Assembly (NCBI GenBank): GCA_013122435.1
Contig: WYDT01000014.1
Coordinates: forward strand, 124,001 to 188,000
Reading direction: 5' to 3'
Length of the DNA stretch: 64,000 nucleotides
From: Chloroflexi bacterium AL-N1
Lineage (GTDB): Bacteria; Chloroflexota; Chloroflexia; Chloroflexales; Roseiflexaceae
In this document: piece by piece, positions 43,528-53,054 of the stretch
How positions within the stretch are numbered: position 1 is the stretch's first letter
Layout of the letters: every line of letters starts with the position of its first letter
Made by a program: the position numbers and the translations under genes
The notes under the pieces: generated by a model
What the model saw: only the letters and a program-made list of their open reading frames with translations
Told to the model about the DNA's origin: nothing
Databases searched by the model: none

Positions 43528-44370
43528 ATGGGCAACGAACGGCGTCTGGTGCATAATAGTCAAATGCATGGTCGTGTCAATCATTCAGACAGTGTCCCTG
43601 CAGTAGTTGCAAATCATTCCCCCACATTGGCTGCACATCGTACGTTGGTGGCGTATCATCTCGACCATGTAACTCATTGGTATGGTGAACGGCTCATTCT
43701 CCATATTGAGTCGTGGAAGATCCCTACAGGTGAAATAGTTGCGTTGGTCGGACCGTCTGGTGCTGGGAAGAGTACTATGCTACGCTTGCTCAATTTTCTA
43801 GAGTTGCCTACCACAGGAAACATTTATTTTCAAGGGGGTGCTGTTTACAATCAGACTCCCATCCCCATTGAGATTCGTCGGCAGGTGACGATGGTGTTTC
43901 AACGACCTATGTTACTCTCTACTTCCGTAATTAACAATGTAGCATACGGATTACGCTTGCGCCACAGGTCTGATGCCCATCAAGTGGCGATGATGGCGTT
44001 GGATCAGGTGGGGCTTACCCATTTGGCGCAGAAACCGGCGCGTACCCTGTCTGGTGGTGAGGCGCAACGGGTCGCTTTAGCCCGTGCTATCGTACTGAAT
44101 CCACGAGTGCTACTACTCGATGAGCCAACCGCTAACCTTGATCCGGCCAATGTGCAGCTTATTGAGCAGACCATTGTTGATCTCCATCAGCGCTGTGGCA
44201 CCACCATTGTGTTAGTTACCCACAACATCTTCCAGGCCCGCCGCATCGCGCAGCATGCCACACTTCTGTTGGAGGGACATGTGGTGGAGAGTACCGATGT
44301 GGCAACATTCTTTGACGCTCCACATGATGAACGAACGGCAGCGTTTGTCTGCGGCGATATGATTTATTAA
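43528..44370 (+). CDS. tupC: Tungstate ABC transporter ATP-binding protein
   Basis: The 280-residue ATPase shows Walker A GPSGAGKST, signature TLSGGEAQR and Walker B VLLLDEPTANLD, then VLVTHNIFQARRIAQ. The sequence after the Walker A (MLRLLNFLELPTTGNIYFQGG) is typical of TupC/WtpC-type proteins. The first 35 residues before VAYHLDHVTHWYGE are an extension, and the true start may be downstream. It pairs with tupB and tupA on the opposite strand. Confidence 0.88.
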   Translation: MGNERRLVHNSQMHGRVNHSDSVPAVVANHSPTLAAHRTLVAYHLDHVTHWYGERLILHIESWKIPTGEIVALVGPSGAGKSTMLRLLNFLELPTTGNIYFQGGAVYNQTPIPIEIRRQVTMVFQRPMLLSTSVINNVAYGLRLRHRSDAHQVAMMALDQVGLTHLAQKPARTLSGGEAQRVALARAIVLNPRVLLLDEPTANLDPANVQLIEQTIVDLHQRCGTTIVLVTHNIFQARRIAQHATLLLEGHVVESTDVATFFDAPHDERTAAFVCGDMIY

Positions 44371-44398
44371 CTCTTTACATAGACCGTTTGAGGCTGGT

Positions 44399-45631
44399 AT
44401 GCCAGAACTCTTTCAAGTAATAACGGCAACTCAGGCCAATGAACGATTGGCACAGCACCTGACCCTATTGCAGCGTGTTGAGCATGTGTCGCTGGCAGAA
44501 GCGTTAGATCGGGTGACCGCAGCGGAACTCCTCTCACCGACCAATTTGCCCACCTTCCCACGCTCGACGATGGATGGTTTTGCGGTACGTGCTGCCGATA
44601 CCTATGGCGCAAGCGAAGGTTTGCCAGCCTACCTCAATCTCTGTGGTGAGGTGCCGATGGGCCGGGCTGCCGATGTGCAGGTGCGGCTAGGGGAAGCGGC
44701 GCGTGTCCATACCGGGGGAATGATTCCGCCCGGGAGTGATGCCGTGGTGATGATTGAGAATACACAGGCACTTGATGAACAGATGATTGAGGTCGTGCGT
44801 CCGGTGGCGATGGGGGAAAATGTGCTTCCTGTCGGCGATGATGTCCGTCAGGGTGATGTGCTATTTCCGCGTGGCCACTGGTTGCGTCCACAGGATCTTG
44901 GGGGCTTGGCCGGGGTTGGCCTGACCAGCATTCCGGTGGTTGCACGGCCACGGGTCGCCATCCTCGCAACTGGCGACGAAGTAGTTTCTGCCGATCGGGA
45001 GCCTGCCGCTGGACAGATTCGTGATATCAACACCCACAGTGTGTCGGCGCTCATTCGTCGGGCAGGTGGTGAGCCATTGCCGCTTGGTATTGCACCTGAT
45101 GATGCTGAGACGATGCGACAGATGGCGTGTGATGCATTGGCCGATGCCGATATGTTGATTATCTCTGCAGGCAGTTCCGTCAGCACGCGTGATATGACGG
45201 CGCAGATGATTGCGGAACTTGGTGCCCCTGGTGTGCTCGTTCATGGCGTCTCCATCCGACCTGGCAAGCCATCGATCCTGGCTTTGGCCGATGGTAAGCC
45301 GGTGTTTGGTCTCCCCGGCAATCCCGTTTCAACCATGATCGTGTACCAACTATTTGTCACACCAGCCTTGCATCAGTTGCTTGGCTGTACCAACCCACCT
45401 GCGCGTCCACTCGTTCAGGCAAGGCTGGCACAGAATGTCGCGTCGCGTTCCGGCTCAGAGGACTTTGTACCAGTGTATCTAGAACAGCGCGACGATGGTT
45501 TGTGGGCTATACCCATCTTTGGTAAGTCGAATCTGATTTACACGATGGTACGTGCCGATGGCCTATTGCAAGTCCCGTTGGATCAGGCCGGTCTCTATGC
45601 CGAAGATATGGTGACTATACGGCTTTTTTGA
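44399..45631 (+). CDS. moeA: Molybdopterin molybdenumtransferase MoeA
   Basis: MoeA inserts molybdate or tungstate into adenylylated pterin. The 410 residues have the usual domains: PRSTMDGFAVRAADTY near the start, GGMIPPGSDAVVMIENT, the catalytic region ATGDEVVSADREPAAGQIRDINTHSVSALI, and GLPGNPVSTMIVYQLFV. It is the third gene after AOR. A second MoeA (45661) follows 29 nt later, so one may prefer tungsten, as proposed for archaeal MoeA pairs. Confidence 0.93.
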   Translation: MPELFQVITATQANERLAQHLTLLQRVEHVSLAEALDRVTAAELLSPTNLPTFPRSTMDGFAVRAADTYGASEGLPAYLNLCGEVPMGRAADVQVRLGEAARVHTGGMIPPGSDAVVMIENTQALDEQMIEVVRPVAMGENVLPVGDDVRQGDVLFPRGHWLRPQDLGGLAGVGLTSIPVVARPRVAILATGDEVVSADREPAAGQIRDINTHSVSALIRRAGGEPLPLGIAPDDAETMRQMACDALADADMLIISAGSSVSTRDMTAQMIAELGAPGVLVHGVSIRPGKPSILALADGKPVFGLPGNPVSTMIVYQLFVTPALHQLLGCTNPPARPLVQARLAQNVASRSGSEDFVPVYLEQRDDGLWAIPIFGKSNLIYTMVRADGLLQVPLDQAGLYAEDMVTIRLF

Positions 45632-45660
45632 TAGACTCTAGACGTTCCCGAGGAGGAGCT

Positions 45661-47580
45661 ATGAAACGTCGATATTATCTTGAGGATGTGGCGCTTGATG
45701 ATGCCCGTGCACGATTTGAACAGGCACTGTCAGATGCTGGTTGGCAAGCTCCCATGGCTGCAGAACGTGTCCCACTCAGTGACTCACACAACCGTATTAC
45801 GGCGGCTCCTGTTTGGGCGCGCCTCTCATCACCACACTACCACGCAGCCGCGATGGATGGCATTGCCGTGCGTGCTGTCAACACGGTTGGTGCAACAGAA
45901 GTGAATCCCCAGCGCCTCGTGGTTGGCGAACAGGCGGTCTGGGTGGATACCGGTGATCCGATGCCACCCGATACCGATGCGGTCATCATGGCTGAATATG
46001 TGCAGACCGTTGATGAACAGGTGGTGCAGATCATGGCAGCAGTAACGCCCTGGCATCACGTGCGCTCTCTCGGTGAAGACATTGTCGCCACGGAGTTGAT
46101 TGTACCAGAGAATCATCGGCTGCGGGCTGTTGATGTGGGAGCCCTGGCTGCGGCAGGTCATGTTGATGTCGTGGTGCATTGCCGTCCCCGTGTGGTGATT
46201 CTGCCAACCGGCACTGAATTGGTACGACCCGAAGATGTGTCCGACATACAACCGGGGCGTATTATCGAGTTCAACTCGCTCATGTTACAGGGGTATATCC
46301 AGGAATGGGGTGGGACGGTCACCCGCAAGCCGCCCCTCCCAGATCGTCGTGAGACGCTGCGTGATGCGGTCCAGCAGGTCTTGAGTGACCATGATATTGT
46401 CGTCATTAATGCTGGTTCGTCGGCAGGCTCCGAGGATTACACGGCGAGTGTTCTATCTGAATTAGGCAAGGTTGTGGTTCATGGTGTAGCGATTCGTCCC
46501 GGCCATCCGGTGATTCTGGCAGTCGTCGATGGTAAGCCGGTCCTCGGTTTGCCTGGCTATCCTGTTTCCACCATTCTTACTGCGGACCTGTTTTTGCGAC
46601 CGCTTGTCTATCGTCTACAGGGCCAAACGCCACCACATCGACCGAAATTGCCCGCTATGATGAGTCGCAAACTTTTGTCGCCGACGGGTGAAGATGAGTT
46701 TGTCCGTGTAACCCTCGGTAACGTTGATCAACGAACGATAGCGACGCCACTTACCCGTGGTGCTGGTATTGTGATGTCGCTGGTGCGTGCCGACGGCCTC
46801 GTGCAAATCCCACGTTTCTCTGAAGGGGTACACGCTGGTGCTGAAGTCGAGGTGGAGTTGTTGCGTGATACCACAGAGATTACAAACACCATCGTCACGA
46901 TTGGTAGCCACGATCTGGCGCTCGATTTATTGGCCAGCCATCTGCGTCGCTTTGATCCCGATACACGTCTGGTCTCGGCGAATGTGGGGAGTCTTGGCGG
47001 TTTGTTAGCCCTCAAGCGGGGCGACACGCATCTGGCAGGGGCACACCTTTTAGATGAGGAAACGGGTGAATACAATCGTCCGTTTATAAAACGGCTGCTG
47101 CCTGATGAAGAGGTAGTCCTGATCAATCTGGCGTATCGCGATCAGGGATTGATAGTTGTGTCTGGCAACCCACAAAACCTGGGGAGTCTGGCTGATTTGA
47201 CACGCACTGACGTACGGTTTGTCAACCGACAAAAAGGCTCTGGCACACGCATTTTGCTTGATTATCATCTCAAACAACAAGCTATTGATCCTGAACAGGT
47301 TACCGGCTACCTGCACGAGGAGTTTACCCATATGTCGGTTGGGGCGGCGGTGTTAAGTGGGGTGGCCACGGTTGGCATGGGTATTTTGGCAGCGGCGCGG
47401 GCCCTCAAACTCGAATTTATCCCACTGTTCAAAGAACGCTACGATCTGGTCATTCTGCGACGCCATTGGGAGAGCCAATTGCTCGATCCGCTGCGACGTT
47501 CGCTTGAAGACCCTGCGTTTCATGAGTCGGTGGCTGCGTTGGGTGGCTATGATGTATCGGATATGGGGCGCGAGATGTAA
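45661..47580 (+). CDS. MoeA fused to a periplasmic-binding-protein-like domain
   Basis: The 639-residue product starts at ATG 45661 (GAGGAGGAGC). Residues 1 to about 405 are a second MoeA (AMDGIAVRAVNTV, ILPTGTELVRPE, PGRIIEFNSLML, GLPGYPVSTILTADLF). Residues about 420-639 are a PBP-like domain related to the ligand-binding part of ModE/LysR-type proteins (SHDLALDLLASHL, FVNRQKGSGTRILLDYHL, GMGILAAARAL). Similar fusions exist in archaea and clostridia. The extra domain may bind the oxoanion or deliver it. The gene ends overlapping the convergent NUDIX gene by 34 nt. Confidence 0.9.
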   Translation: MKRRYYLEDVALDDARARFEQALSDAGWQAPMAAERVPLSDSHNRITAAPVWARLSSPHYHAAAMDGIAVRAVNTVGATEVNPQRLVVGEQAVWVDTGDPMPPDTDAVIMAEYVQTVDEQVVQIMAAVTPWHHVRSLGEDIVATELIVPENHRLRAVDVGALAAAGHVDVVVHCRPRVVILPTGTELVRPEDVSDIQPGRIIEFNSLMLQGYIQEWGGTVTRKPPLPDRRETLRDAVQQVLSDHDIVVINAGSSAGSEDYTASVLSELGKVVVHGVAIRPGHPVILAVVDGKPVLGLPGYPVSTILTADLFLRPLVYRLQGQTPPHRPKLPAMMSRKLLSPTGEDEFVRVTLGNVDQRTIATPLTRGAGIVMSLVRADGLVQIPRFSEGVHAGAEVEVELLRDTTEITNTIVTIGSHDLALDLLASHLRRFDPDTRLVSANVGSLGGLLALKRGDTHLAGAHLLDEETGEYNRPFIKRLLPDEEVVLINLAYRDQGLIVVSGNPQNLGSLADLTRTDVRFVNRQKGSGTRILLDYHLKQQAIDPEQVTGYLHEEFTHMSVGAAVLSGVATVGMGILAAARALKLEFIPLFKERYDLVILRRHWESQLLDPLRRSLEDPAFHESVAALGGYDVSDMGREM

Positions 47581-48038
47581 TCTGCTACCCAATCATACCA
47601 ATCGCTGCGGCTGCCGTATTCAGCAATATAGACCTCCACATCATACCGTGTGACAAGCGAGAGCGGTTCGGGAAGGCGCATGAGTGAAAACCAACCAATG
47701 CCAGTACACTTATCGACTTCAACGATTCTGGGTGTCCCCGCGATGTGGCGTGCGATAAACGTTGGCGAAACCCAATGCTGTTGTTCATCATCAATGATAT
47801 GATCGGGGACGCCAAGCAACTTGATGACCTCGATGTGCATGGCGTATTCTTCGTAGAACTCACGCACAATCGCATCAGATAGCTTCTCACCGAATTGCAC
47901 ACCGCCGCCGGGGAATTCCCAACAGCCACGTTCGTTGCGTGCTTCCGGGCCACGTCGTGACAAAAAGACTCGGCCATCTTCGTTGAAGACCATGGCACCT
48001 ACGCCAACGCCAATATAGTCTCGTCCTGCTACTGGCAT
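47547..48038 (-). CDS. NUDIX hydrolase
   Basis: The 163-residue protein starts at ATG 48038 (GAGGATCG upstream); the longer frame to 48308 has no site and poor composition. The Nudix box is GVQFGEKLSDAIVREFYEEYAM, with the catalytic REFYEE and Ala instead of the usual Gly near the end. The fold before it (IGVGVGAMVFNEDGRVFLSRRG...CWEFPGG) is that of MutT/ADP-ribose type enzymes. It hydrolyses a nucleoside diphosphate linked to some moiety; the substrate is unknown. Confidence 0.9.
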   Translation of the reverse strand: MPVAGRDYIGVGVGAMVFNEDGRVFLSRRGPEARNERGCWEFPGGGVQFGEKLSDAIVREFYEEYAMHIEVIKLLGVPDHIIDDEQQHWVSPTFIARHIAGTPRIVEVDKCTGIGWFSLMRLPEPLSLVTRYDVEVYIAEYGSRSDWYDWVADYISRPISDTS

Positions 48039-48962
48039 ACGATCCTCCTGATGTGATTCAATTTGGGGAAAAATGATATGAGTGATGCACCGTAAAATCG
48101 TGCTGCTGTTGATCGTACGGTGCGTAATAAATCCCGTTTCGGAGCACATCGTTGGTCGGCACACGGCCAGGCTGTGTGGCCAACATAGTGTTGTGTGGTG
48201 GTGGGCTGTTGGTGGGAGGTAAGCCCATTGAGCAAGACACAAAGCAAGGTGGTGCTCCTCGAAGTCGTCTGCATTCGGACGACTGTCTATAACAGAATAT
48301 ACTACCAATTATAATGCAGAAAAAAGGGTTTTATCAAAAAGGGAGTAATGGGCTTGGTGTTCGGTGCTTCATTGTGCAGACAAGTACAAGCCAAAAGATT
48401 TAACATAATGCAAATGTGGCTATCATTTGTACGTGATGTGAATATTTTTTTGCTTGTAGCTATGACAACCCATTCATCAGCTGACAGTAACCCATCCACC
48501 TCGATCTGAAGAACATAAAAGCCTGCGATATCAAAAATATATTAAAATGATTTGTATCAAAGCTTGTGTGTATTGTGGTTCTTCAGATGCACCTAAAGTT
48601 GTACTTCTATTAGGTGCCCTATCTGTGACAACATCGTTAGCTACTTATATCCCTTTCTGACGGTTTCATTATTGATCTGGTTCTCATACTACACTATAGT
48701 GAATACATACGGCACTACACTATGACGAGGAGGTTGATGGGTAACAAGATGGATGTGCAGCACCCCACCATATACTCATACATCGCTATCAATCACAAAT
48801 CTGTACAGATATGATTGGTGTACAACTAATGTATACCTATGCTCTATAGTGCCGTGATACGACATATCTCATATGTCAGAGACATCATCTATACGCCCTG
48901 TCTTGATGTATTGGAATAGGTACATGTAGTGGAAATTGACATTTCAAGGAGAACGCACAGAT
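48039..48962. other. Long AT-rich intergenic stretch
   Basis: No convincing gene in about 900 bp. Noted: a dyad CACTATAGTG (48692-48701), and an inverted pair TAGTGCCGT / ACGGCACTA (near 48847-48855 and 48709-48717). A 25-codon frame at 48737-48814 has GAGGAGG just before its ATG but too short a spacer. The stretch separates the cofactor region from the CHAT-protease region. Confidence 0.4.
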
Positions 48963-50180
48963 ATGATAGTGTATCTTGTTCGGAGTCTTTCGAGTACCGC
49001 CCTTTTTGCATCATGCCCCTTTCTAACTGCTTTTCTGATCACCGTGGCAGCACGTATTGGATATGAAACGTCGGTCAATCCTGCTTTTAGTAGCTCTGTT
49101 ATGGGGAACGAAGCTACTATGGCGTTGAGTCTGCTGAATTTTACAGCGTGGACTTGGGTTATTAGCAATACGGCATTAACAATCTTTGCTGTTCTCGCGC
49201 TGATAGAGTTTATTGCTCATATCAATGAGGACACACGCATCATGTACGCGGAGGTCTCATATATCTTCCCATTTGGTGGATCACTTACGATTAACTTTGG
49301 GCTTGTTGATAGTGCTTCAGCAGAATTTCTTCAAGTGATAATTGCATCCATTCCTGCCGAAGCATGGTTTGTGGCACTGCCACTCGTTGGTGGTCAGGTA
49401 GGTCTTGCATCAACCTCAGGTGGCATGATACCCACATTTATCAACTCCGACATACTTGCATGGATGGGACATGTTTTGGCCTTAATGTGGTCACTCATTA
49501 TGGCTGGTGTGGCATGGTTTATTGGGACGTTGCGGTCAGGTATTCTCGGTCTGCTGATTGAATTTGATGACGACGATAGTCTTGGTATTCAGTCCATCCT
49601 AAACTGGGCCGAAAATGCTTGGGTTGTTATTGGTATTGTGGTATTGGTTATCTTTCCTATCATCGCGCTTGTGTTGTTTTTTCTCACCTTGGTGTCTTTA
49701 TTCCTTATTCGTAAATGGTTTGAGCATCGTGAACATCATTCATTAGTGCCGTGTCCTAGCTGTGAGACTCTTATCCACCCTACCGCACTTACCTGTCCAA
49801 ATTGCTCGCAACCTTACCCACAGCCGCGTCGAGTTGGGCTTTTCGGACAAGCGAAAGATACATTGGTAACGGATCGCGCCGCCCATCGGTTGCAGTTGAT
49901 TGGACGAAAACGCTGTCCGGTATGCGCGACACGTTTCAAGGAGCGTGCTATTCAACAAACATGTGCTTCCTGTGACACTGTGACTTTTGCTGATATCAGC
50001 GGTGTGAACGTGTATTTGCGATCATTAGATGCACAACTGCCACGCACCCTTGCCATCTGTTTAGGATTAGGATGTATTCCCCTGATTGGTCTGGTTCCAG
50101 GCATTGTGTACTACCGTCTAAGCCTTGTTGCGAGTCTGCGTGGCTATATTCCGCGCAGTGTTGGCTGTATCACCCGGTAG
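48963..50180 (+). CDS. Multi-pass membrane protein with zinc ribbons (ends at in-frame TAG)
   Basis: From ATG 48963 (AAGGAG upstream) to the TAG at 50178 the product is 405 residues. It has about five membrane helices in the first 245 residues (SCPFLTAFLITVAARIG resembles DUF4126 proteins). Two zinc-ribbon modules (CPSC...CPNC and CPVC...CASC, about 262-335) and a further helix near the end follow. The frame continues without a break after TAG for 89 more codons that look like protein. First gene of a four-gene set with the TPR, lipoprotein and CHAT proteins. Confidence 0.7.
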   Translation: MIVYLVRSLSSTALFASCPFLTAFLITVAARIGYETSVNPAFSSSVMGNEATMALSLLNFTAWTWVISNTALTIFAVLALIEFIAHINEDTRIMYAEVSYIFPFGGSLTINFGLVDSASAEFLQVIIASIPAEAWFVALPLVGGQVGLASTSGGMIPTFINSDILAWMGHVLALMWSLIMAGVAWFIGTLRSGILGLLIEFDDDDSLGIQSILNWAENAWVVIGIVVLVIFPIIALVLFFLTLVSLFLIRKWFEHREHHSLVPCPSCETLIHPTALTCPNCSQPYPQPRRVGLFGQAKDTLVTDRAAHRLQLIGRKRCPVCATRFKERAIQQTCASCDTVTFADISGVNVYLRSLDAQLPRTLAICLGLGCIPLIGLVPGIVYYRLSLVASLRGYIPRSVGCITR

Positions 50181-50447
50181 GGTGTACGCTTGCTGAATCT
50201 GGGGCTTATAGCGTTGCAGCCTATTCCGGTGGTAGGTGCCTGTGTGCTTCCTTTAATGTGTGGTCTTAACTATATCATCTATCGCAAGGTGTTAGAGCAT
50301 GGCAGCACCAGTAAATTGCAACGGACCTTTGCCCCGGTCGTATTGTCAAGTAAGGCGGTAGGTAGTGGGGATGTTGCAGTGCGGGCAGCACCAGCTACTC
50401 AACCGTTGCCACCGCTCGAACCACCTCCTGACAATCCTGAGAAGTAG
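50181..50447 (+). pseudogene. In-frame continuation of the zinc-ribbon membrane protein
   Basis: Directly after the TAG the same frame reads GVRLLNLGLIALQPIPVVGACVLPLMCGLNYIIYRKVLEHG, a membrane helix pair that fits the helix just before the stop, then a Pro-rich tail ending NPEK. There is no start codon with a ribosome site. A single change in the TAG codon, or readthrough, would give one 494-residue protein. Confidence 0.6.
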
Positions 50448-50552
50448 CTGTGAGGAGTGTTTTGTACGTGCCGTAGTTTCTTGTGTTGTTCGTATGGTGG
50501 ACGCTCTACACCACAGCATAATCTGTGGTCTACAACCAAAGATAGATGTTCC

Positions 50553-51803
50553 ATGTCAAACCAGACTGCGCTTACCCAACTGGCTGATCATTATGATCAT
50601 TACGTGCAAACGATCAAAGAGCAACTCAACGATCTTGATCCAGATGAGGTCATACGGTGCCTACTGTTGCGTGACCGTATTGCCAGCCTTGTTAAAGACG
50701 CAGACGCCCTTGATAGTCAATCAGCCATCTGTATTGCTGAGGCAGATGAGACGCTGCGTGAGTGTGCAAACGCAATCGCACAAGTTGACAAGTACGTTTC
50801 ATGGCGTGGGAGTTTTTCTCCTCCATCTACAGCATGGTGGTGGCACTTTGTGCCTCCCGATCAGACTGCGCTTCTTAAGGGTGGTGTAACAGTTTGGGTG
50901 TTAATAAATATCACCATTGCACTGGCGGTATTGAGTGATGTTGCACCGCGCTTCTTGACTGGTGGTCCTGATATCTGGGGTGGTGTTGCAGTTATCGGTC
51001 AAGGTCTTTTGGTTCTCATCACTTCGGGGAGTCTCTTAGTTCCAGCGGTACGTGAGTCTTTTGAGCAGATACAACGTACGCTAAATCTATCTGGATACTT
51101 TCAACATATACTGCAGGCCTTATTTGCTGCATTGGTCGTTTTCGTTCTATTGACAATTCGCTTCGTATTTTTAGAAACCTTTGCCCTTCACTATTATCGC
51201 TCTGGTATTGCCCATTATGAGGCAAATCGTCTAGCGCTCGCTCAATATGATTTTGAACGTTCTTTGTTGCTTAACCCAGACTCGCGCCTAACCCGTTATC
51301 AGCTTGGTGTGCTCTATGAAGATCTTGGCGAGCTTGACCAAGCACGTACCGAGTATTGGTTGGCTGCCAAAGCTGGTCTGGATGTTGCCTATAACAATCT
51401 GGCGCGCCTCTATATCCTTGATGGTGAGTCTGTACAGGCGGTGCCGTTGCTTATAGAAAGTGTTAATGTTAGTCAGGATAAGTCTGATCTGCCGACTCTT
51501 TCGTACACGGTCTTTAAGAATCTAGCCTGGGCCCGGCTGGAACAGGGACCTGCACGTTATGATGAGGCGCTTGGTGATGCCGATGTCGCATTAGAACTTG
51601 CCAGCATCATCAAGGCATCCGATGCTGATGTCTATAATACACTCTCTATTGCAGCACCATACTGTATCCGTGCCAAAGTCTTGGAAAGTAGAGGCATTGA
51701 TCCCAGATTAGATTGGGAGCAGTGTCGTGATCTGGCCCATCCAATCAAACCAGATGATGAAATGTGGTTAGGGATGGCACAGGAATATTTCTCACGTCAA
51801 TAA
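50553..51803 (+). CDS. Membrane protein with C-terminal TPR repeats
   Basis: The 416-residue protein (ATG 50553; the frame upstream has no site) has a helical N-terminal region (about 1-90) and three membrane helices (about 115-230). About 185 residues of tetratricopeptide repeats follow (ALAQYDFERSLLLNPDSRLTRYQLGVLYEDLGELDQARTEYWLAAKAG). It probably offers a protein-binding surface at the membrane. It lies between the zinc-ribbon protein and the lipoprotein in the same direction. Confidence 0.65.
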   Translation: MSNQTALTQLADHYDHYVQTIKEQLNDLDPDEVIRCLLLRDRIASLVKDADALDSQSAICIAEADETLRECANAIAQVDKYVSWRGSFSPPSTAWWWHFVPPDQTALLKGGVTVWVLINITIALAVLSDVAPRFLTGGPDIWGGVAVIGQGLLVLITSGSLLVPAVRESFEQIQRTLNLSGYFQHILQALFAALVVFVLLTIRFVFLETFALHYYRSGIAHYEANRLALAQYDFERSLLLNPDSRLTRYQLGVLYEDLGELDQARTEYWLAAKAGLDVAYNNLARLYILDGESVQAVPLLIESVNVSQDKSDLPTLSYTVFKNLAWARLEQGPARYDEALGDADVALELASIIKASDADVYNTLSIAAPYCIRAKVLESRGIDPRLDWEQCRDLAHPIKPDDEMWLGMAQEYFSRQ

Positions 51804-51826
51804 ATGAATAATCTGATAGGAACATA

Positions 51827-53047
51827 ATGGTGAAAACAATGTATACACATCCATGGAGATGGAGCTTTTTGATAGCTTGTATGGTACTGATGAGTGCATG
51901 TAACGCTGGCGCTACGCCACCTGCTTCTATACCGATACCAACTGTTTTAGGGTTTACGGCAGACACTACGCCAGAGCCAACTGTTGAGCCTACCCTCGTG
52001 ACTGCAATACCAGTGGAAAGTGATGCTGATCCGCAAACACAACACTTGCTTGTTGCCACAAGTGGGAATGTCCAGTTTCAACGTTTTGGATGGGAGGATG
52101 GTTTGTCTGATCGTGCCCATGCTGGCGTGGCCCTTACTGAAGTTGATCGGATTGTGGTGCCGGACGGGGGAGGAGCTGATATCCTCTGTGATAATTTTAC
52201 GGTGACACCTGCTCCCAGGGGCACCAACAGCATTGATACGATATGCACACAGCCGACGAAACAGTTGGGGGATCGGGATGGACAGCAGTCAAGTTTTCCA
52301 CGAGGTGATGATGGTTTGTTCATTATTAGTCCACGTGCAACAAATCTGCTAGCACCACCTGCTGTTTTGCGCTGGAGAGATACAGGGGCAGAGCAGTACC
52401 GCGTACGCATATATGATATGGAAGAGAGCGAGTCTGTTTGGGTGAAAGAAGATATTCCCGAATCGATGGTTGCATTTCCATCTGATCTGACACTGATTCC
52501 TGAACGCCGCTATGTGTTGTTTGTCGATGATGGGGAACTTTTCTCTGAAGATCTGGATTCCACTATTGATCTCTCCTTCCGACTCCTTTCGCATGATGCC
52601 GCAGCAGCGGTGCGCCAGGATGTTGCTACTATCGAACAACAGATGACCGAGTCTGATCGTGCAAATGATGAGGACGTTATTGCCTTTGCTATTGCCCAGC
52701 GATACTTGGCCGAGAATTTGATGTCTGATGCCATACAAACACTGGAAGAACGTGTTGATGCTGATAGTCAGTCTCCCTATATTTATCTGATGCTGGGTGA
52801 TTTGTATAATCGCATTGAACTCGCGCGTCTATCTGAACCATACTATCGTACCAGCGAAGATCTTATTGCACCTGATATGAGCCTTGAATGGCAAATGCAG
52901 GTAGCTATTGGTTTGGGGAATGTGACCCTGCTCAACAATCAGCGTGATGAGGCTGTTACTTATTTTACCACCGCACATGATCTGGCAACAGAATTGGGCG
53001 ATGACCAGTGGATCAATTATTTAGACGATCTCTTGCAGGTTCTATAG
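51827..53047 (+). CDS. Lipoprotein with FecR-like and TPR regions
   Basis: The 406-residue protein has a lipoprotein signal (LMSACNAG) and a Thr/Pro linker. A beta-rich region follows (about 70-165, VATSGNVQFQRFGWEDGLSDRAHAGVALTEVDRIVVPDGGGADILCDN) that resembles FecR domains, then a domain with PPAVLRWRDTGAEQYRVRIYD (about 200-275). C-terminal TPR-type helices close it (YIYLMLGDLYNRIELARLSEPYYRTSEDL). It is anchored outside the membrane and ends 7 nt before the CHAT gene, so it is almost surely cotranslated with it. Confidence 0.7.
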   Translation: MVKTMYTHPWRWSFLIACMVLMSACNAGATPPASIPIPTVLGFTADTTPEPTVEPTLVTAIPVESDADPQTQHLLVATSGNVQFQRFGWEDGLSDRAHAGVALTEVDRIVVPDGGGADILCDNFTVTPAPRGTNSIDTICTQPTKQLGDRDGQQSSFPRGDDGLFIISPRATNLLAPPAVLRWRDTGAEQYRVRIYDMEESESVWVKEDIPESMVAFPSDLTLIPERRYVLFVDDGELFSEDLDSTIDLSFRLLSHDAAAAVRQDVATIEQQMTESDRANDEDVIAFAIAQRYLAENLMSDAIQTLEERVDADSQSPYIYLMLGDLYNRIELARLSEPYYRTSEDLIAPDMSLEWQMQVAIGLGNVTLLNNQRDEAVTYFTTAHDLATELGDDQWINYLDDLLQVL

Positions 53048-53054
53048 GAGGGAT

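Noticed and set aside
48302..48499. A 65-codon minus-strand frame in the gap before the CHAT region
   Set aside because: No ribosome site and no protein-like composition; the surrounding DNA is AT-rich and gene-free.
21231..50447. Genome-wide stop-codon recoding
   Set aside because: TAA and TAG interrupt one gene each, but both are used as ordinary stops by well-defined genes here (smc ends in TAG, GNAT and TrmH in TAA).
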